From Pseudomonadota bacterium (lineage in GTDB: Bacteria > Pseudomonadota > Gammaproteobacteria > Xanthomonadales > Xanthomonadaceae), in the NCBI GenBank assembly GCA_023453655.1, contig JAEXTE010000463.1, positions 1 through 7,090 of the forward strand: a DNA stretch of 7,090 bases. The letters are read 5' to 3'. Positions 1 to 6,770 of the stretch are shown in pieces. The notes below the pieces were generated by a model. That model had not been told where the DNA came from. It was given only the letters and a program-made list of their open reading frames with translations, and did no database searches. The number at the start of each line of letters is the position of its first letter. The stretch's first letter is position 1. Position numbers and translations under genes: made by a program.

Positions 1-990
1 GCGCAGCGCCTCGGCCGGCGCCGAAAGCACGCCGCGGCAGGCGCGGCGCAGCAGCGCATCGAGGCGGTCGGGCGCGCGCAGGCGGTAGTCGAGGAAGGCG
101 AGCGCGCGCCGGTTGGCCTGGCGGATATCGTCGTCCAGGCGCGCGAGGTATTCGTCGATGCGCTCGAGCTCGTGCAGCCGGCGCAGGCTGCGGCCGAAGC
201 GCTGCTCGGCGCGCGCGGCATCCCCGCCGGTGGCGTGCCCGGCGTACCAGGCCAGCAGCGCCTCGCGCTGCCCCCCCGATTCGAGCTGCTGGACCATCGC
301 CAGGATCGCGCTGCGCCGCGCGAGCGGGTGGTCGGCCTTGTGCAGCTCGGCGTAGTCGCCGATGAAGAAGTCGCTGACGTAGCGCTCGAACCACTGCCGC
401 GCGAACTGCGCCGTGGTCTCGGCCTTGCTCAGCTCGGGCATCAGGTCGCGCACCTGCAGGCTCATCGACGAGAGCGAGACCAGCAGCCGGCGCGACTGGT
501 CGGCGGCCTCGTCCAGCGCATCGCCCGCGGCCTTGCCCTCTGCCACCTGCTGCAGCTGCAGCTCGATCGAGCGCATGCGCGCGGACACGAAGGTAGGCCC
601 GTGTTCGGCGAACTCGACCAGGGTGGAGAGCAGCTGCGAGACCGCCGGCGGCATGCTCACCATCTCGCGCGCGCCGATGCGCTCCTGGCGCAGCCAGCCG
701 GCGTTGCGGAAGCGTTCGTAGATATGGGCGGCGCGGACCGGCCGCGGGGTATCGGGCGTATCGCCGTCCTCGTCCTCCCAGGGGTCGTCGCTGAGCAGGT
801 AACGCTCGATCGCGGCGGTGATCTCGCGCCGCGGCAGGCCGATGCTGGGCGGCAGCGGCGCATCCGGGCCGAAAAACTCCTCGAACAGCCGGCACAGCAG
901 CAGCCAGTAGTGGGCCCGGTTGGCCGAGGCCAGCGGGCCGAACAGGCCCGGCGGCACGACGGAGAACAGGGGCGGCGGCGTTGTCGTCAA
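1..990 (-). CDS. jetA: Wadjet defence protein JetA family (kleisin-like subunit), 3' end beyond the window
   Basis: I recognise this as JetA, the kleisin/MukF-like subunit of the Wadjet system (JetABCD). In that complex an SMC motor (JetC) with a KITE subunit (JetB) extrudes circular plasmid DNA and the Toprim nuclease JetD cuts it. Seen: 330 codons open to the window edge. Residues 8-22 read LFSVVPPGLFGPLAS, the family's N-terminal signature (a short form of [FL]FxVxPxxLFxPLAS). Then come a helical region, LPRREI at 52-57, a very acidic loop at 67-82, and a predicted winged-helix part with YERFRNAGWL at 91-100, where the family has LRxLEExGWI. Long helices follow, including RLHELERIDEYLARLDDDI at 271-289. 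The start is TTG at 990; no ATG or GTG lies in frame before the signature, and a weak GGA stands 7 bases upstream. The frame stays open upstream into pdxY without stops. Family members are usually longer, so perhaps a quarter to a third is missing. The call rests on remembered family sequences (DUF5716-type), not a search. Confidence 0.8.
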   Translation of the reverse strand, partial: MTTTPPPLFSVVPPGLFGPLASANRAHYWLLLCRLFEEFFGPDAPLPPSIGLPRREITAAIERYLLSDDPWEDEDGDTPDTPRPVRAAHIYERFRNAGWLRQERIGAREMVSMPPAVSQLLSTLVEFAEHGPTFVSARMRSIELQLQQVAEGKAAGDALDEAADQSRRLLVSLSSMSLQVRDLMPELSKAETTAQFARQWFERYVSDFFIGDYAELHKADHPLARRSAILAMVQQLESGGQREALLAWYAGHATGGDAARAEQRFGRSLRRLHELERIDEYLARLDDDIRQANRRALAFLDYRLRAPDRLDALLRRACRGVLSAPAEALR

Positions 991-1023
991 GCAGGGGTCC
1001 GGGCCGGGCGAGGCTCCGGCGAT

Positions 1024-1054
1024 TGCGCCGCCAAGGATAGTGCGCGGCGGCGCA
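1024..1054. repeat. Perfect 9-bp inverted repeat around the candidate jet -10 box
   Basis: The left arm TGCGCCGCC (1024-1032) and right arm GGCGGCGCA (1046-1054) are exact reverse complements, separated by 13 bases (1033-1045). The spacer contains the TATCCT box on the minus strand. It could be an operator for a repressor of the jet operon, or a hairpin in the RNA downstream of pdxY. No run of T follows on either strand, so an intrinsic terminator is unlikely. GC-rich DNA makes short palindromes by chance, so a function is not established. Confidence 0.5.
1034..1039 (-). promoter_or_regulatory. Candidate -10 element of the jet promoter
   Basis: On the minus strand this reads TATCCT, a plausible sigma-70 type -10 box. 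It would start transcription near 1027 and leave a leader of about 37 bases before the TTG start at 990. No convincing -35 hexamer stands 17 bases upstream (the place reads TCGCCG). It lies between the pdxY stop and jetA, so it would give the defence gene its own promoter. Read-through from pdxY is the alternative. Confidence 0.4.
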
Positions 1055-1096
1055 TGCGGCGAGACTGCAGCCCCGCGCGACGCGGGTGTCCGGGCT

Positions 1097-1963
1097 TCAG
1101 TCCAGTCCGCGGGCGAGGTGTCGTGGCAGGGCGAGCTCCTGCCAGCCCTGCGCCTGCACGTGGGCCAGCACCTGAACGATGTCGTCGCAGGCCTGGCGCA
1201 CGGCGCGGTCCAGCGCGGCGCCGCGCAGCAGCCGGCCGGCGACCAGCGAGGCGAACAGGTCGCCCACGCCCTTGACCGGATGCGGCACCAGGGCGTGCTC
1301 CAGCGTCGTGCTGCCCCCGGCCGTCGCCACCACCAGCTGCAGGCGCCCGGGCGGACAGGTGGCGGGCGCTGCGCTGGTCACCACCACCCAGCGCGTGTGC
1401 GCGCCCAGCAGGCCGCGCGCGGCGTGCGCGCACTCTTCCAGCGTGTCCAGGCGGCGGCCGCTGAGTTGTTCGAGCTCGTAGTGGTTGGGCGTCAGGCCTT
1501 GCGCGCGCGGCATCAGCGCATCGCGCCACACCGGCTCCAGCGCCGGATCGGTGTAGCGGCCGCTGTCGTGGTCGCCGATCACCGGGTCGATCTGCACGGA
1601 CAGGTCGGGATTGCGCGCGCGGATGCGGTCGATCCAGCGCGCCAGCGCCTGCCCCTGCTGCGGCGAGCCGAGGTAGCCGACCAGCAGCAGGCGCGCGCGC
1701 GTGGCCACTTCGCGCGCCTCCAGGTCCTCCAGCAGCCCCTCGAACCAGTCCAGCGGCAGCGGCCCGCCGTGCATGCTCGGATAGTGCGGCGTATTGCCCA
1801 GCAGCACCGTCGGCACCGGCGCCACCTGCAGGCCCAGCGCCTGCAGCACCGGCACCGCGATCGAATTGCCCACGCCGCCGTAGGCCACCTGCGACTGCAC
1901 CGAGACCACGTCGACCAGGCGCGCGCCCGCGGTGGGCGCGAATCCGGATTCCGCCTCGCTCAT
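1097..1963 (-). CDS. pdxY: Pyridoxal kinase PdxY
   Basis: Cytosolic ATP-dependent kinase that phosphorylates pyridoxal (and related B6 vitamers) to pyridoxal 5'-phosphate in the salvage pathway; ribokinase-like fold. It is 288 residues, close to the E. coli PdxY length. Visible motifs: SVQSQVAYGGVGNS at 21-34 (substrate-binding start of the fold), DPVIGDHDSGRY at 126-137, TPNHYELEQLSG at 158-169, and KGVGDLFASL at 231-240, which carries the anion-hole glycines and the presumed catalytic base D235. The N-terminus is about 10 residues longer than the usual start just before the first strand. The ATG overlaps the yggS stop by four bases (ATGA); no good ribosome site precedes it, so translation probably depends on coupling to yggS. 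An in-frame extension further upstream is not needed, since the fold begins at residue 16. Paralogue PdxK is the main alternative; the SVQSxVxxGxVGN form and length favour PdxY. Confidence 0.92.
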   Translation of the reverse strand: MSEAESGFAPTAGARLVDVVSVQSQVAYGGVGNSIAVPVLQALGLQVAPVPTVLLGNTPHYPSMHGGPLPLDWFEGLLEDLEAREVATRARLLLVGYLGSPQQGQALARWIDRIRARNPDLSVQIDPVIGDHDSGRYTDPALEPVWRDALMPRAQGLTPNHYELEQLSGRRLDTLEECAHAARGLLGAHTRWVVVTSAAPATCPPGRLQLVVATAGGSTTLEHALVPHPVKGVGDLFASLVAGRLLRGAALDRAVRQACDDIVQVLAHVQAQGWQELALPRHLARGLD

Positions 1964-2718
1964 GGCGTGCCCGCGCCGCTGCCGGCGAAACCCGGCCAGT
2001 AGGCGCTGTCGGGTGTGGCCCGGCTGCCGAAGATGGCCGTGCCCACGCGCACCGTGGTGGCGCCTTCGGCGATGGCCAGTTCGAAGTCGCCGGACATGCC
2101 CATCGACAACTCGTCCATCGCGATCCCCTCCGGCGCCTCCTGGCGCAGCCGCTCGCGCAGCTCGCGCAGGCGCACGAAGCAGGGACGCACTCTCGCCTCG
2201 TCGTCGGAGAACAGCGCCAGCGTCATCAGTCCGCGCACGCGCAGCGAGGCGAAGGCCGGCAGCTGGCGCACGAAGCCTGATACCTCTTCGGGCACCAGCC
2301 CGAACTTGGTGGCCTCGCCGGAGGTGTTGACCTGCACCAGCACGTCCAGCGCGCGACCCTGCTTCTGCAGCTGCGCATCCAGCGCCTCGGCCACGCGCAG
2401 GTTGTCGAGCGCCTGGAACTCGCTGGCGAAACGCGCGGCGTACTTGGCCTTGTTGGTCTGCAGGTGGCCGATCAACACCCAGCGCAGGTCGGGCAGGTCG
2501 GCCATCGCCTCCCACTTGCCCATCGCCTCCTGCACCTTGTTCTCGCCGAACTCGCGGATGCCGATGGCGTGCGCCTGGCGCAGCCGCGCCTCGTCGACGG
2601 TCTTGCTGACCGGCAGCAGGCGTACCTCGCCAGGATCGCGCCCCGCCGCGCGGCAGGCCGCGTCGATGCGCGCGCGGATCGCGTCGAGGTTGTGCCGGAG
2701 TGCGGCGAGCTCATCCAT
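1960..2718 (-). CDS. yggS: PLP homeostasis protein (YggS/PLPBP family)
   Basis: A 252-residue member of the YggS/PROSC family: a cytosolic single-domain TIM barrel resembling the alanine racemase N-domain that binds PLP without known catalysis and buffers free PLP and amino-acid pools. Visible family blocks: RLLPVSKT at 33-40, where K39 is the PLP Schiff-base lysine; FGENKVQE at 57-64; IGHLQTNK at 83-90; VLVQVNTSGEATKFGL at 116-131; ELSMGMSGDFELAI at 193-206; and the phosphate-binding VRVGTAIFG at 223-231. About 20 residues of Gly/Ala/Pro-rich tail follow the last block, slightly longer than in E. coli. The ATG lies 10 bases after the hemF stop, and a GAGGG site overlapping that stop sets the start. 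The stop overlaps the pdxY ATG by four bases. The pairing of a PLP-binding regulator with the kinase that makes PLP supports both calls. Confidence 0.95.
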   Translation of the reverse strand: MDELAALRHNLDAIRARIDAACRAAGRDPGEVRLLPVSKTVDEARLRQAHAIGIREFGENKVQEAMGKWEAMADLPDLRWVLIGHLQTNKAKYAARFASEFQALDNLRVAEALDAQLQKQGRALDVLVQVNTSGEATKFGLVPEEVSGFVRQLPAFASLRVRGLMTLALFSDDEARVRPCFVRLRELRERLRQEAPEGIAMDELSMGMSGDFELAIAEGATTVRVGTAIFGSRATPDSAYWPGFAGSGAGTP

Positions 2719-2725
2719 GGCGCAG

Positions 2726-2730
2726 CCCTC
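2726..2730 (-). promoter_or_regulatory. Ribosome binding site of yggS inside the hemF stop
   Basis: On the minus strand GAGGG overlaps the hemF TGA (TGAGGG) and stands 7 bases before the yggS ATG at 2718. It fixes the yggS start and suggests that ribosomes ending on hemF reinitiate on yggS. Confidence 0.6.
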
Positions 2731-3658
2731 AGGTCCCCGCCAGCCAGTCGCGCGGCACCAGGTAGTCGTGCAGCAGCGCTTCGGCGCTGCCGGGTTCGGG
2801 CGCGTAGCCGTATTCCCAGCGCGCCAGCGGCGGCATGCTCATCAGGATCGACTCGGCGCGGCCGCCGCTCTGCAGCCCGAAGTGGGTGCCGCGGTCGTAG
2901 ACCAGGTTGAACTCCACGTAGCGCCCGCGCCGGTACAGCTGGAACTGGCGCTCGCGTTCGCCGTACGGCGTGTCCTTGCGACGTTCGACGATCGGCAGGT
3001 AGGCATCGAGGAAGCCGTCGCCGACCGCGCGCAGGTAGGCGAAATCCTGCTCCATGTCGCCGTGCAGGTCGTCGAAGAACAGCCCGCCGATGCCGCGCGT
3101 CTCGTTGCGGTGCTTGAGATAGAAGTACTCGTCGCACCAGCGCTTGTGCGCCTGGTAGCGTTCCTGCCCGCCGAAGGGCTCGCACAGCGCCCGCGCGGTG
3201 CGGTGCCAGTGCCGCACGTCCTCGTCGAACGGGTAGAACGGCGTGAGATCGAAGCCGCCGCCGAACCACCAGGCCACGGTCTGGCCGTCGCGCAGGGCGC
3301 GGAAATGGCGCACGTTGGCATGCGTGGTGGGCAGGTAGGGATTGCGCGGGTGGAACACCAGCGAGACGCCCACCGCCTGCCAGGAGGCGCCGGCCAGTTC
3401 GGGGCGCGCGGCGGTGGCCGACGGCGGCAGCCGGTCGCCGGACACGTCGGAGAAGCCGATGCCGGCCTGTTCGAACACCGCGCCCTCGCGCAGCACGCGC
3501 GTGCGCCCGCCGCCGCGCAGGTGGGTCGAGGCATCGTGCGGGTCGCGCTCCCAGGCGTCCTCGACGAAGCGGGCGCCGCCGTCGGCGGTTTCGATGGCGC
3601 TGCAGATGCGGTCCTGCAGCCCCGTGAGGTAGTCGCGGATATCGTCGAATCGGTCCAT
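2729..3658 (-). CDS. hemF: Oxygen-dependent coproporphyrinogen-III oxidase HemF
   Basis: Cytosolic aerobic enzyme that uses O2 to decarboxylate two propionates of coproporphyrinogen III to protoporphyrinogen IX, late in haem synthesis; usually a homodimer. With the start at 3658 it is 309 residues, near the E. coli length of 299. Family blocks are intact: [20 protein letters not shown] at 99-118 with the conserved histidines, [14 protein letters not shown] at 130-143, [18 protein letters not shown] at 175-192, [13 protein letters not shown] at 194-206, [19 protein letters not shown] at 233-251 and [15 protein letters not shown] at 260-274. Two ATGs are possible, 3667 and 3658. I chose 3658 because [16 protein letters not shown] matches the remembered Xanthomonas N-terminus (M-x-x-F-D-x-x-RDYL) and a TAGAAT box sits 7 bases before it. 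Neither ATG has a clear ribosome site. It is the first gene of the hemF-yggS-pdxY cluster. Confidence 0.96.
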   Translation of the reverse strand: MDRFDDIRDYLTGLQDRICSAIETADGGARFVEDAWERDPHDASTHLRGGGRTRVLREGAVFEQAGIGFSDVSGDRLPPSATAARPELAGASWQAVGVSLVFHPRNPYLPTTHANVRHFRALRDGQTVAWWFGGGFDLTPFYPFDEDVRHWHRTARALCEPFGGQERYQAHKRWCDEYFYLKHRNETRGIGGLFFDDLHGDMEQDFAYLRAVGDGFLDAYLPIVERRKDTPYGERERQFQLYRRGRYVEFNLVYDRGTHFGLQSGGRAESILMSMPPLARWEYGYAPEPGSAEALLHDYLVPRDWLAGT

Positions 3659-3665
3659 GCGCGAC

Positions 3666-3671
3666 ATTCTA
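3666..3671 (-). promoter_or_regulatory. Candidate -10 box giving a leaderless hemF transcript
   Basis: The minus strand reads TAGAAT followed by seven bases and then ATG (3658). A -10 box here would place the transcription start on or next to that A, making a leaderless mRNA that begins at the fourth codon of the longer reading. No -35 match is seen at the right spacing (the nearby TTGATC is 30 bases upstream, too far). The box overlaps the alternative ATG at 3667, which it would exclude from the transcript. Confidence 0.3.
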
Positions 3672-3741
3672 GGCGCGCGCGGTGTGCGTCGCGTTGCGCC
3701 CGATCAAGCGGGGGGCGATGGGTGCGGCCGCCAACTCGGGA

Positions 3742-4266
3742 TCAGGCGCGGCCCGGATGGCGTGCGCACCAGGCCTGGCGGTGGCGCTCCAGGCGCCGCA
3801 CCAGTTCCGCGGGATCGAGCCGGTAGCGGTCGGGCAGGGCGCCGTGGAAGCCGCTGACCCGGCGGTTGACCCGCTGCAGGCGCCCGTCGCCACGCGCGCC
3901 ATCGACGAAATCGAAGCCGACCAGCCGCTCCAGGCCCACGCGCACTTCGCCGAAGCGCGCGACCTCGCCCCAGCCGACGCGCGCGCGCCGGAACAGCGAG
4001 ACGATCTCGAAGCCGTCCTCGTCCAGCACCAGCGCGCTGGCGCCCGGCAGCAGGCTGACCAGCGCCACGCCGACGCCCAGGCCGAAGAAGGCGATGCAGC
4101 TCCAGGCCAGCGCCGGGTGGCTGGGCATGATCACGCTGCCGGCCCAGACGAAGCCGGCGCAGATCGCGCCCGTCGCCAGCCAGCGGACCGGCGAGGGGCG
4201 CAGGATCTCCGGGCGAGGCGCCTGCGCGTCCACGGACCAGTCCCGCCCCTCCGCGCGCTGTCTCAC
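3742..4266 (-). CDS. Small membrane protein with PH-like C-terminal part (STM3941-like)
   Basis: Function unknown. From the GTG at 4266 it has 174 residues. Two hydrophobic segments are clear, about residues 28-47 (ending GFVWAGSVIM) and 52-73 (ending GVGVALVSLL), joined by a short loop. The rest is soluble: VLDEDGFEIVSLFRRARVGWGE at about 80-101 is the pattern of strands seen in bacterial PH-like or STM3941-type proteins, and the C-terminus has PDRYRLDPAELVRRLERHRQ, resembling the usual closing motif where Y-G-L/M is followed by a helix. The GTG overlaps the stop of the upstream peptidase gene (GTGA), implying coupled translation. A second GTG at 4233 (residue 12) has a purine-rich GGAGGGG/GGGA upstream and would leave 163 residues with both membrane segments intact; I cannot decide between them. 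Position suggests co-expression with the secreted peptidase, but no shared function is shown. Confidence 0.75.
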   Translation of the reverse strand: MRQRAEGRDWSVDAQAPRPEILRPSPVRWLATGAICAGFVWAGSVIMPSHPALAWSCIAFFGLGVGVALVSLLPGASALVLDEDGFEIVSLFRRARVGWGEVARFGEVRVGLERLVGFDFVDGARGDGRLQRVNRRVSGFHGALPDRYRLDPAELVRRLERHRQAWCARHPGRA

Positions 4267-6635
4267 TTCAGCGCGCGCTCGAACAGCTCCAGGATGCGGC
4301 GGTACTGGTCGTACCACGAATCGGCGTGCACGTAGCCATGCCGCTCCATCGGATAGCTGGCCATCTCCCACTTGTCCTTGCGCAGCTCGATCAGGCGCTG
4401 CGCGAGCACCACCGAGTCGCGGTAGAACACGTTGTCGTCGATCATGCCGTGGGCGATCAGCAGGTGGTCCTGCAGGCCCTCGGCGTACTCGATCGGCGAG
4501 GACTTGCGGTAGGCCTCGGGATCGATGTCGGGCGTGTTGAGGATGTTGGCGGTGTAGGTGTGGTTGTACTGCGACCAGTCGGTGACCGGGCGCAGCGCGG
4601 CGCCGGCCTTGAACGTGCCCGGCTCGCGGAACAGCGCCATGAAGCTCATGAAGCCGCCATAGCTGCCGCCGTAGATGCCCACGCGGTCGCGGTCGGCCTG
4701 GCGGTGCTCGACCAGCCACTCGATGCCGTCCAGGTAGTCCTCCAGCTCCGGGTGGCCCATCTGCCGGTAGATCGCCGTGCGCCAGTCGCGGCCGTAGCCT
4801 TCCGAGGCCCGGTAGTCGAGGTCGAGCACGATATAGCCGCGCTGCACCAGCAGGTTGTGGAACATCTGCTCGCGGAAGTAGTTCGGATAGCGGTCGCTGA
4901 CGTTCTGCAGGTAGCCCGCGCCATGCACGAACAGCACCACCGGGTACTTGCGCCCCGGCTCCATCGTCGCAGGGCCGTAGTACTTGCCCCAGATCGTGCC
5001 GGCGCCGTGCCTGGAGGGCACCTGCACGGTCTCGGGCTGCAGGAAGTCGATGGCGCGGTACTCGGGCTTGCGCGTGTCGGTGAGCGTACGCAGGTTGCCG
5101 CCGCCGGCGTCGATCACCGCCAGCTGCGGCGGCAGGTAGCTCGAGGAGTGGCGCAGCAGCACGCGGGCGCCGTCGGGCGAGGCGACGAAGTCCTCGACGC
5201 CACCTAGGTCGGTCAGCTCCGCCACTTCGCCGCCCGCGGCCGGCACCGCGCACAGCTCGTAGTCGCCCGGGCGGCTGCGGTTGCAGGTGAACAGGAAGCG
5301 CGTGCCGTCGGGCGACAGCGCCGGCTGCGTGACCTCCCAGCGCCCCGAGGTCAGCGCGCGCGCGCGGCCGCCGGCGGCCTCGACCGCGTACAGGTGCGCG
5401 TAGCCGCTTTCCTCGGACACGAACCACAGCGTGCGCTGGTCGGGCATCCAGCCGAACTCGTTGAAGCTCCAGTTGATCCAGGCCGGGTCGGTGAGCCGGT
5501 GGCGCGACTGCAGCGTCGCTTCTTCCGGACGCAGCGTCGCCAGCCAGCGGTCCTTGTTGTCGACCGCGTGCAGCATCAGCGCGAGGTGGCGTGAATCCGC
5601 GCTCCACAGCATGCCGGCGCCCGGATCCTCCAGCCGCAGCGCGCGTGGGCCCTTCAGCGCGTCCTTGCCGGCGGCCTTGCGCAGCGCGGCCAGCGGATCC
5701 TGCCCGACGCCGGGCAGGCCGGCGACGGAGAGTTCGCGGCGCGAGCCGTCGCGCATGTCGACCAGCCAGAAGCTCTGCGCGCGCGGCAGGTTGCGGCCCA
5801 CGCGCGTGCGTACGTCCTCGAATTCCTCGTAGCCCGACTCGGTCACGTACTTGGGCATCTTGCCGCCCTGGCCGCGATCGTCGGACTTGCGCTCGGTGGC
5901 GACCGCCAGCCAGCGGCCGTCGGGCGAGAGCGCGGTGGCGGCGATTTCCACGTCCTTGCCCAGGTACACCGGCGCCGGCGCGCGCGTGGGGTCGGCGCGG
6001 CGCAGTTCGGTCTCGCGGGTGCGCTGGGCTTCGCGGCGCTCGCGCTCCAGGCGCAGCGTTTCCACCAGGCGCAGCTGCTCCTCGCGCAGCAGGTCGGGCT
6101 TGGGCGCCGCGGCCGGGTCGTCCTGGGCCTGCGGCGAGGCGGCGTGGGTGAACGCGCGGTCGGTCGCGCTCCAGCGGAACCAGTCGTGGCCGCTGCGCCA
6201 GACCAGGGCGCCGTCGGTCGACCAGCGCGGCGAGGACTCGGTGGCCTCGGTGCGGGTGAGCTGGGTCAGCGCGCCGTTGCGCAGGTCGCGCACGAACACG
6301 TCGCCGTTGCGCACGAACGCCATGCGCGTGCGCTGCGGATCGAGCACCGGCTGCGCGGCGTCGATGCCGGCGCGCGAGGCGCCATCCACCACCTGCGACG
6401 CGCCGCCGGCGATGTCCTGCACGTGGATGTCGCGGATGCCGCTGCCGTCGCGCTTGAGCAGGTAGTAGGCCTGGCGCCCGTCCCACGACCACCAGGCCTG
6501 CTCGACCGGCGGTCCGATCCAGTCCGGGTCGTCCATGATCCGGTCGAGCGTCAGCGGTTGCGCCGGCTGCGCCTGGGCGAGCGCGGCGAAGGCGGAGAGG
6601 AACAGGCACGACAGCAGCGGGATGGATCGATGCAT
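4263..6635 (-). CDS. Secreted S9 family peptidase (prolyl oligopeptidase/DPP IV type)
   Basis: A 790-residue serine peptidase predicted to act in the periplasm or outside the cell, probably releasing short peptides (often after proline) from oligopeptides. Residues 1-22 form a Sec signal peptide: charged start, hydrophobic core, and ALAQAQ before a likely cut after AQA (20-22). Residues about 30-530 form the beta-propeller, with TolB/WD-like repeats such as SPDGRWLAVATE (247-258), SPDGTRFLFT (441-450) and SPDGARVLLR (486-495). An arginine/glutamate-rich helical insertion lies at about 184-223. The C-terminal alpha/beta hydrolase domain has VVLFVHGAGY (576-585), the nucleophile S658 in YGGSYGG, the acid D733 in HGMIDDNV, and H766 in ERHGY. 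The 75- and 33-residue spacings match DPP IV. All triad residues are present. The ATG at 6635 lacks a clear ribosome site but starts exactly at the signal peptide. Exact specificity cannot be read from sequence. The 3' end overlaps the downstream membrane protein. Confidence 0.95.
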   Translation of the reverse strand: MHRSIPLLSCLFLSAFAALAQAQPAQPLTLDRIMDDPDWIGPPVEQAWWSWDGRQAYYLLKRDGSGIRDIHVQDIAGGASQVVDGASRAGIDAAQPVLDPQRTRMAFVRNGDVFVRDLRNGALTQLTRTEATESSPRWSTDGALVWRSGHDWFRWSATDRAFTHAASPQAQDDPAAAPKPDLLREEQLRLVETLRLERERREAQRTRETELRRADPTRAPAPVYLGKDVEIAATALSPDGRWLAVATERKSDDRGQGGKMPKYVTESGYEEFEDVRTRVGRNLPRAQSFWLVDMRDGSRRELSVAGLPGVGQDPLAALRKAAGKDALKGPRALRLEDPGAGMLWSADSRHLALMLHAVDNKDRWLATLRPEEATLQSRHRLTDPAWINWSFNEFGWMPDQRTLWFVSEESGYAHLYAVEAAGGRARALTSGRWEVTQPALSPDGTRFLFTCNRSRPGDYELCAVPAAGGEVAELTDLGGVEDFVASPDGARVLLRHSSSYLPPQLAVIDAGGGNLRTLTDTRKPEYRAIDFLQPETVQVPSRHGAGTIWGKYYGPATMEPGRKYPVVLFVHGAGYLQNVSDRYPNYFREQMFHNLLVQRGYIVLDLDYRASEGYGRDWRTAIYRQMGHPELEDYLDGIEWLVEHRQADRDRVGIYGGSYGGFMSFMALFREPGTFKAGAALRPVTDWSQYNHTYTANILNTPDIDPEAYRKSSPIEYAEGLQDHLLIAHGMIDDNVFYRDSVVLAQRLIELRKDKWEMASYPMERHGYVHADSWYDQYRRILELFERALK

Positions 6636-6664
6636 TGCACGGCACGGGCAGCGGGGATCACGAC

Positions 6665-6673
6665 AGCCTAGCA
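6665..6673 (-). promoter_or_regulatory. Candidate extended -10 promoter of the S9 peptidase gene
   Basis: The minus strand reads TGC then TAGGCT, an extended -10 arrangement (TGn before the hexamer). It would start transcription near 6658 and leave a leader of about 20 bases before the ATG at 6635. There is no good -35 hexamer, which extended -10 promoters can do without. The leader shows no clear ribosome site. Confidence 0.35.
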
Positions 6674-6770
6674 GTCGCGTGCGGCGCGCCGGCCGTGCCG
6701 GGGGTCATGCCCGGATCGCGGCGCCGCGGCCGCGCCTGAACGCCGCGACGTTCCCCGCAGGGCCGATTTC

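Noticed and set aside
172..1275. Long plus-strand open frame (367 codons) opposite jetA and pdxY
   Set aside because: Antisense shadow caused by high GC; composition is Arg/Ala/Gln-rich with no recognisable domain, and the opposite strand carries clear protein families.
1097..2515. A longer pdxY reading starting inside yggS
   Set aside because: Codons before 1963 are an out-of-frame reading of yggS, and the kinase fold starts just after the ATG at 1963.
3699..3712. CCCG-ATCAAG-CGGG as a terminator between the membrane protein gene and hemF
   Set aside because: The stem is only four base pairs and no T run follows on either strand.
2015..3826. Plus-strand open frame of 603 codons opposite yggS and hemF
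   Set aside because: Both opposite genes are unmistakable and full length; this frame has low-complexity Ser/Arg/Ala content and no motif.
4326..5207. Plus-strand open frame of 293 codons opposite the S9 peptidase
   Set aside because: It mirrors the catalytic domain of the peptidase; Val/His/Ala-rich translation is typical of an antisense frame.
3742..6645. A 967-codon minus-strand open frame that could be read as one giant protein
   Set aside because: Only its last ~174 codons look like protein; the earlier part is an out-of-frame reading of the S9 peptidase gene.
6698..6714. CCGGG-7 bases-CCCGG inverted repeat in the divergent intergenic region
   Set aside because: Five-base GC-only arms are expected by chance in this composition and it does not line up with a promoter element.
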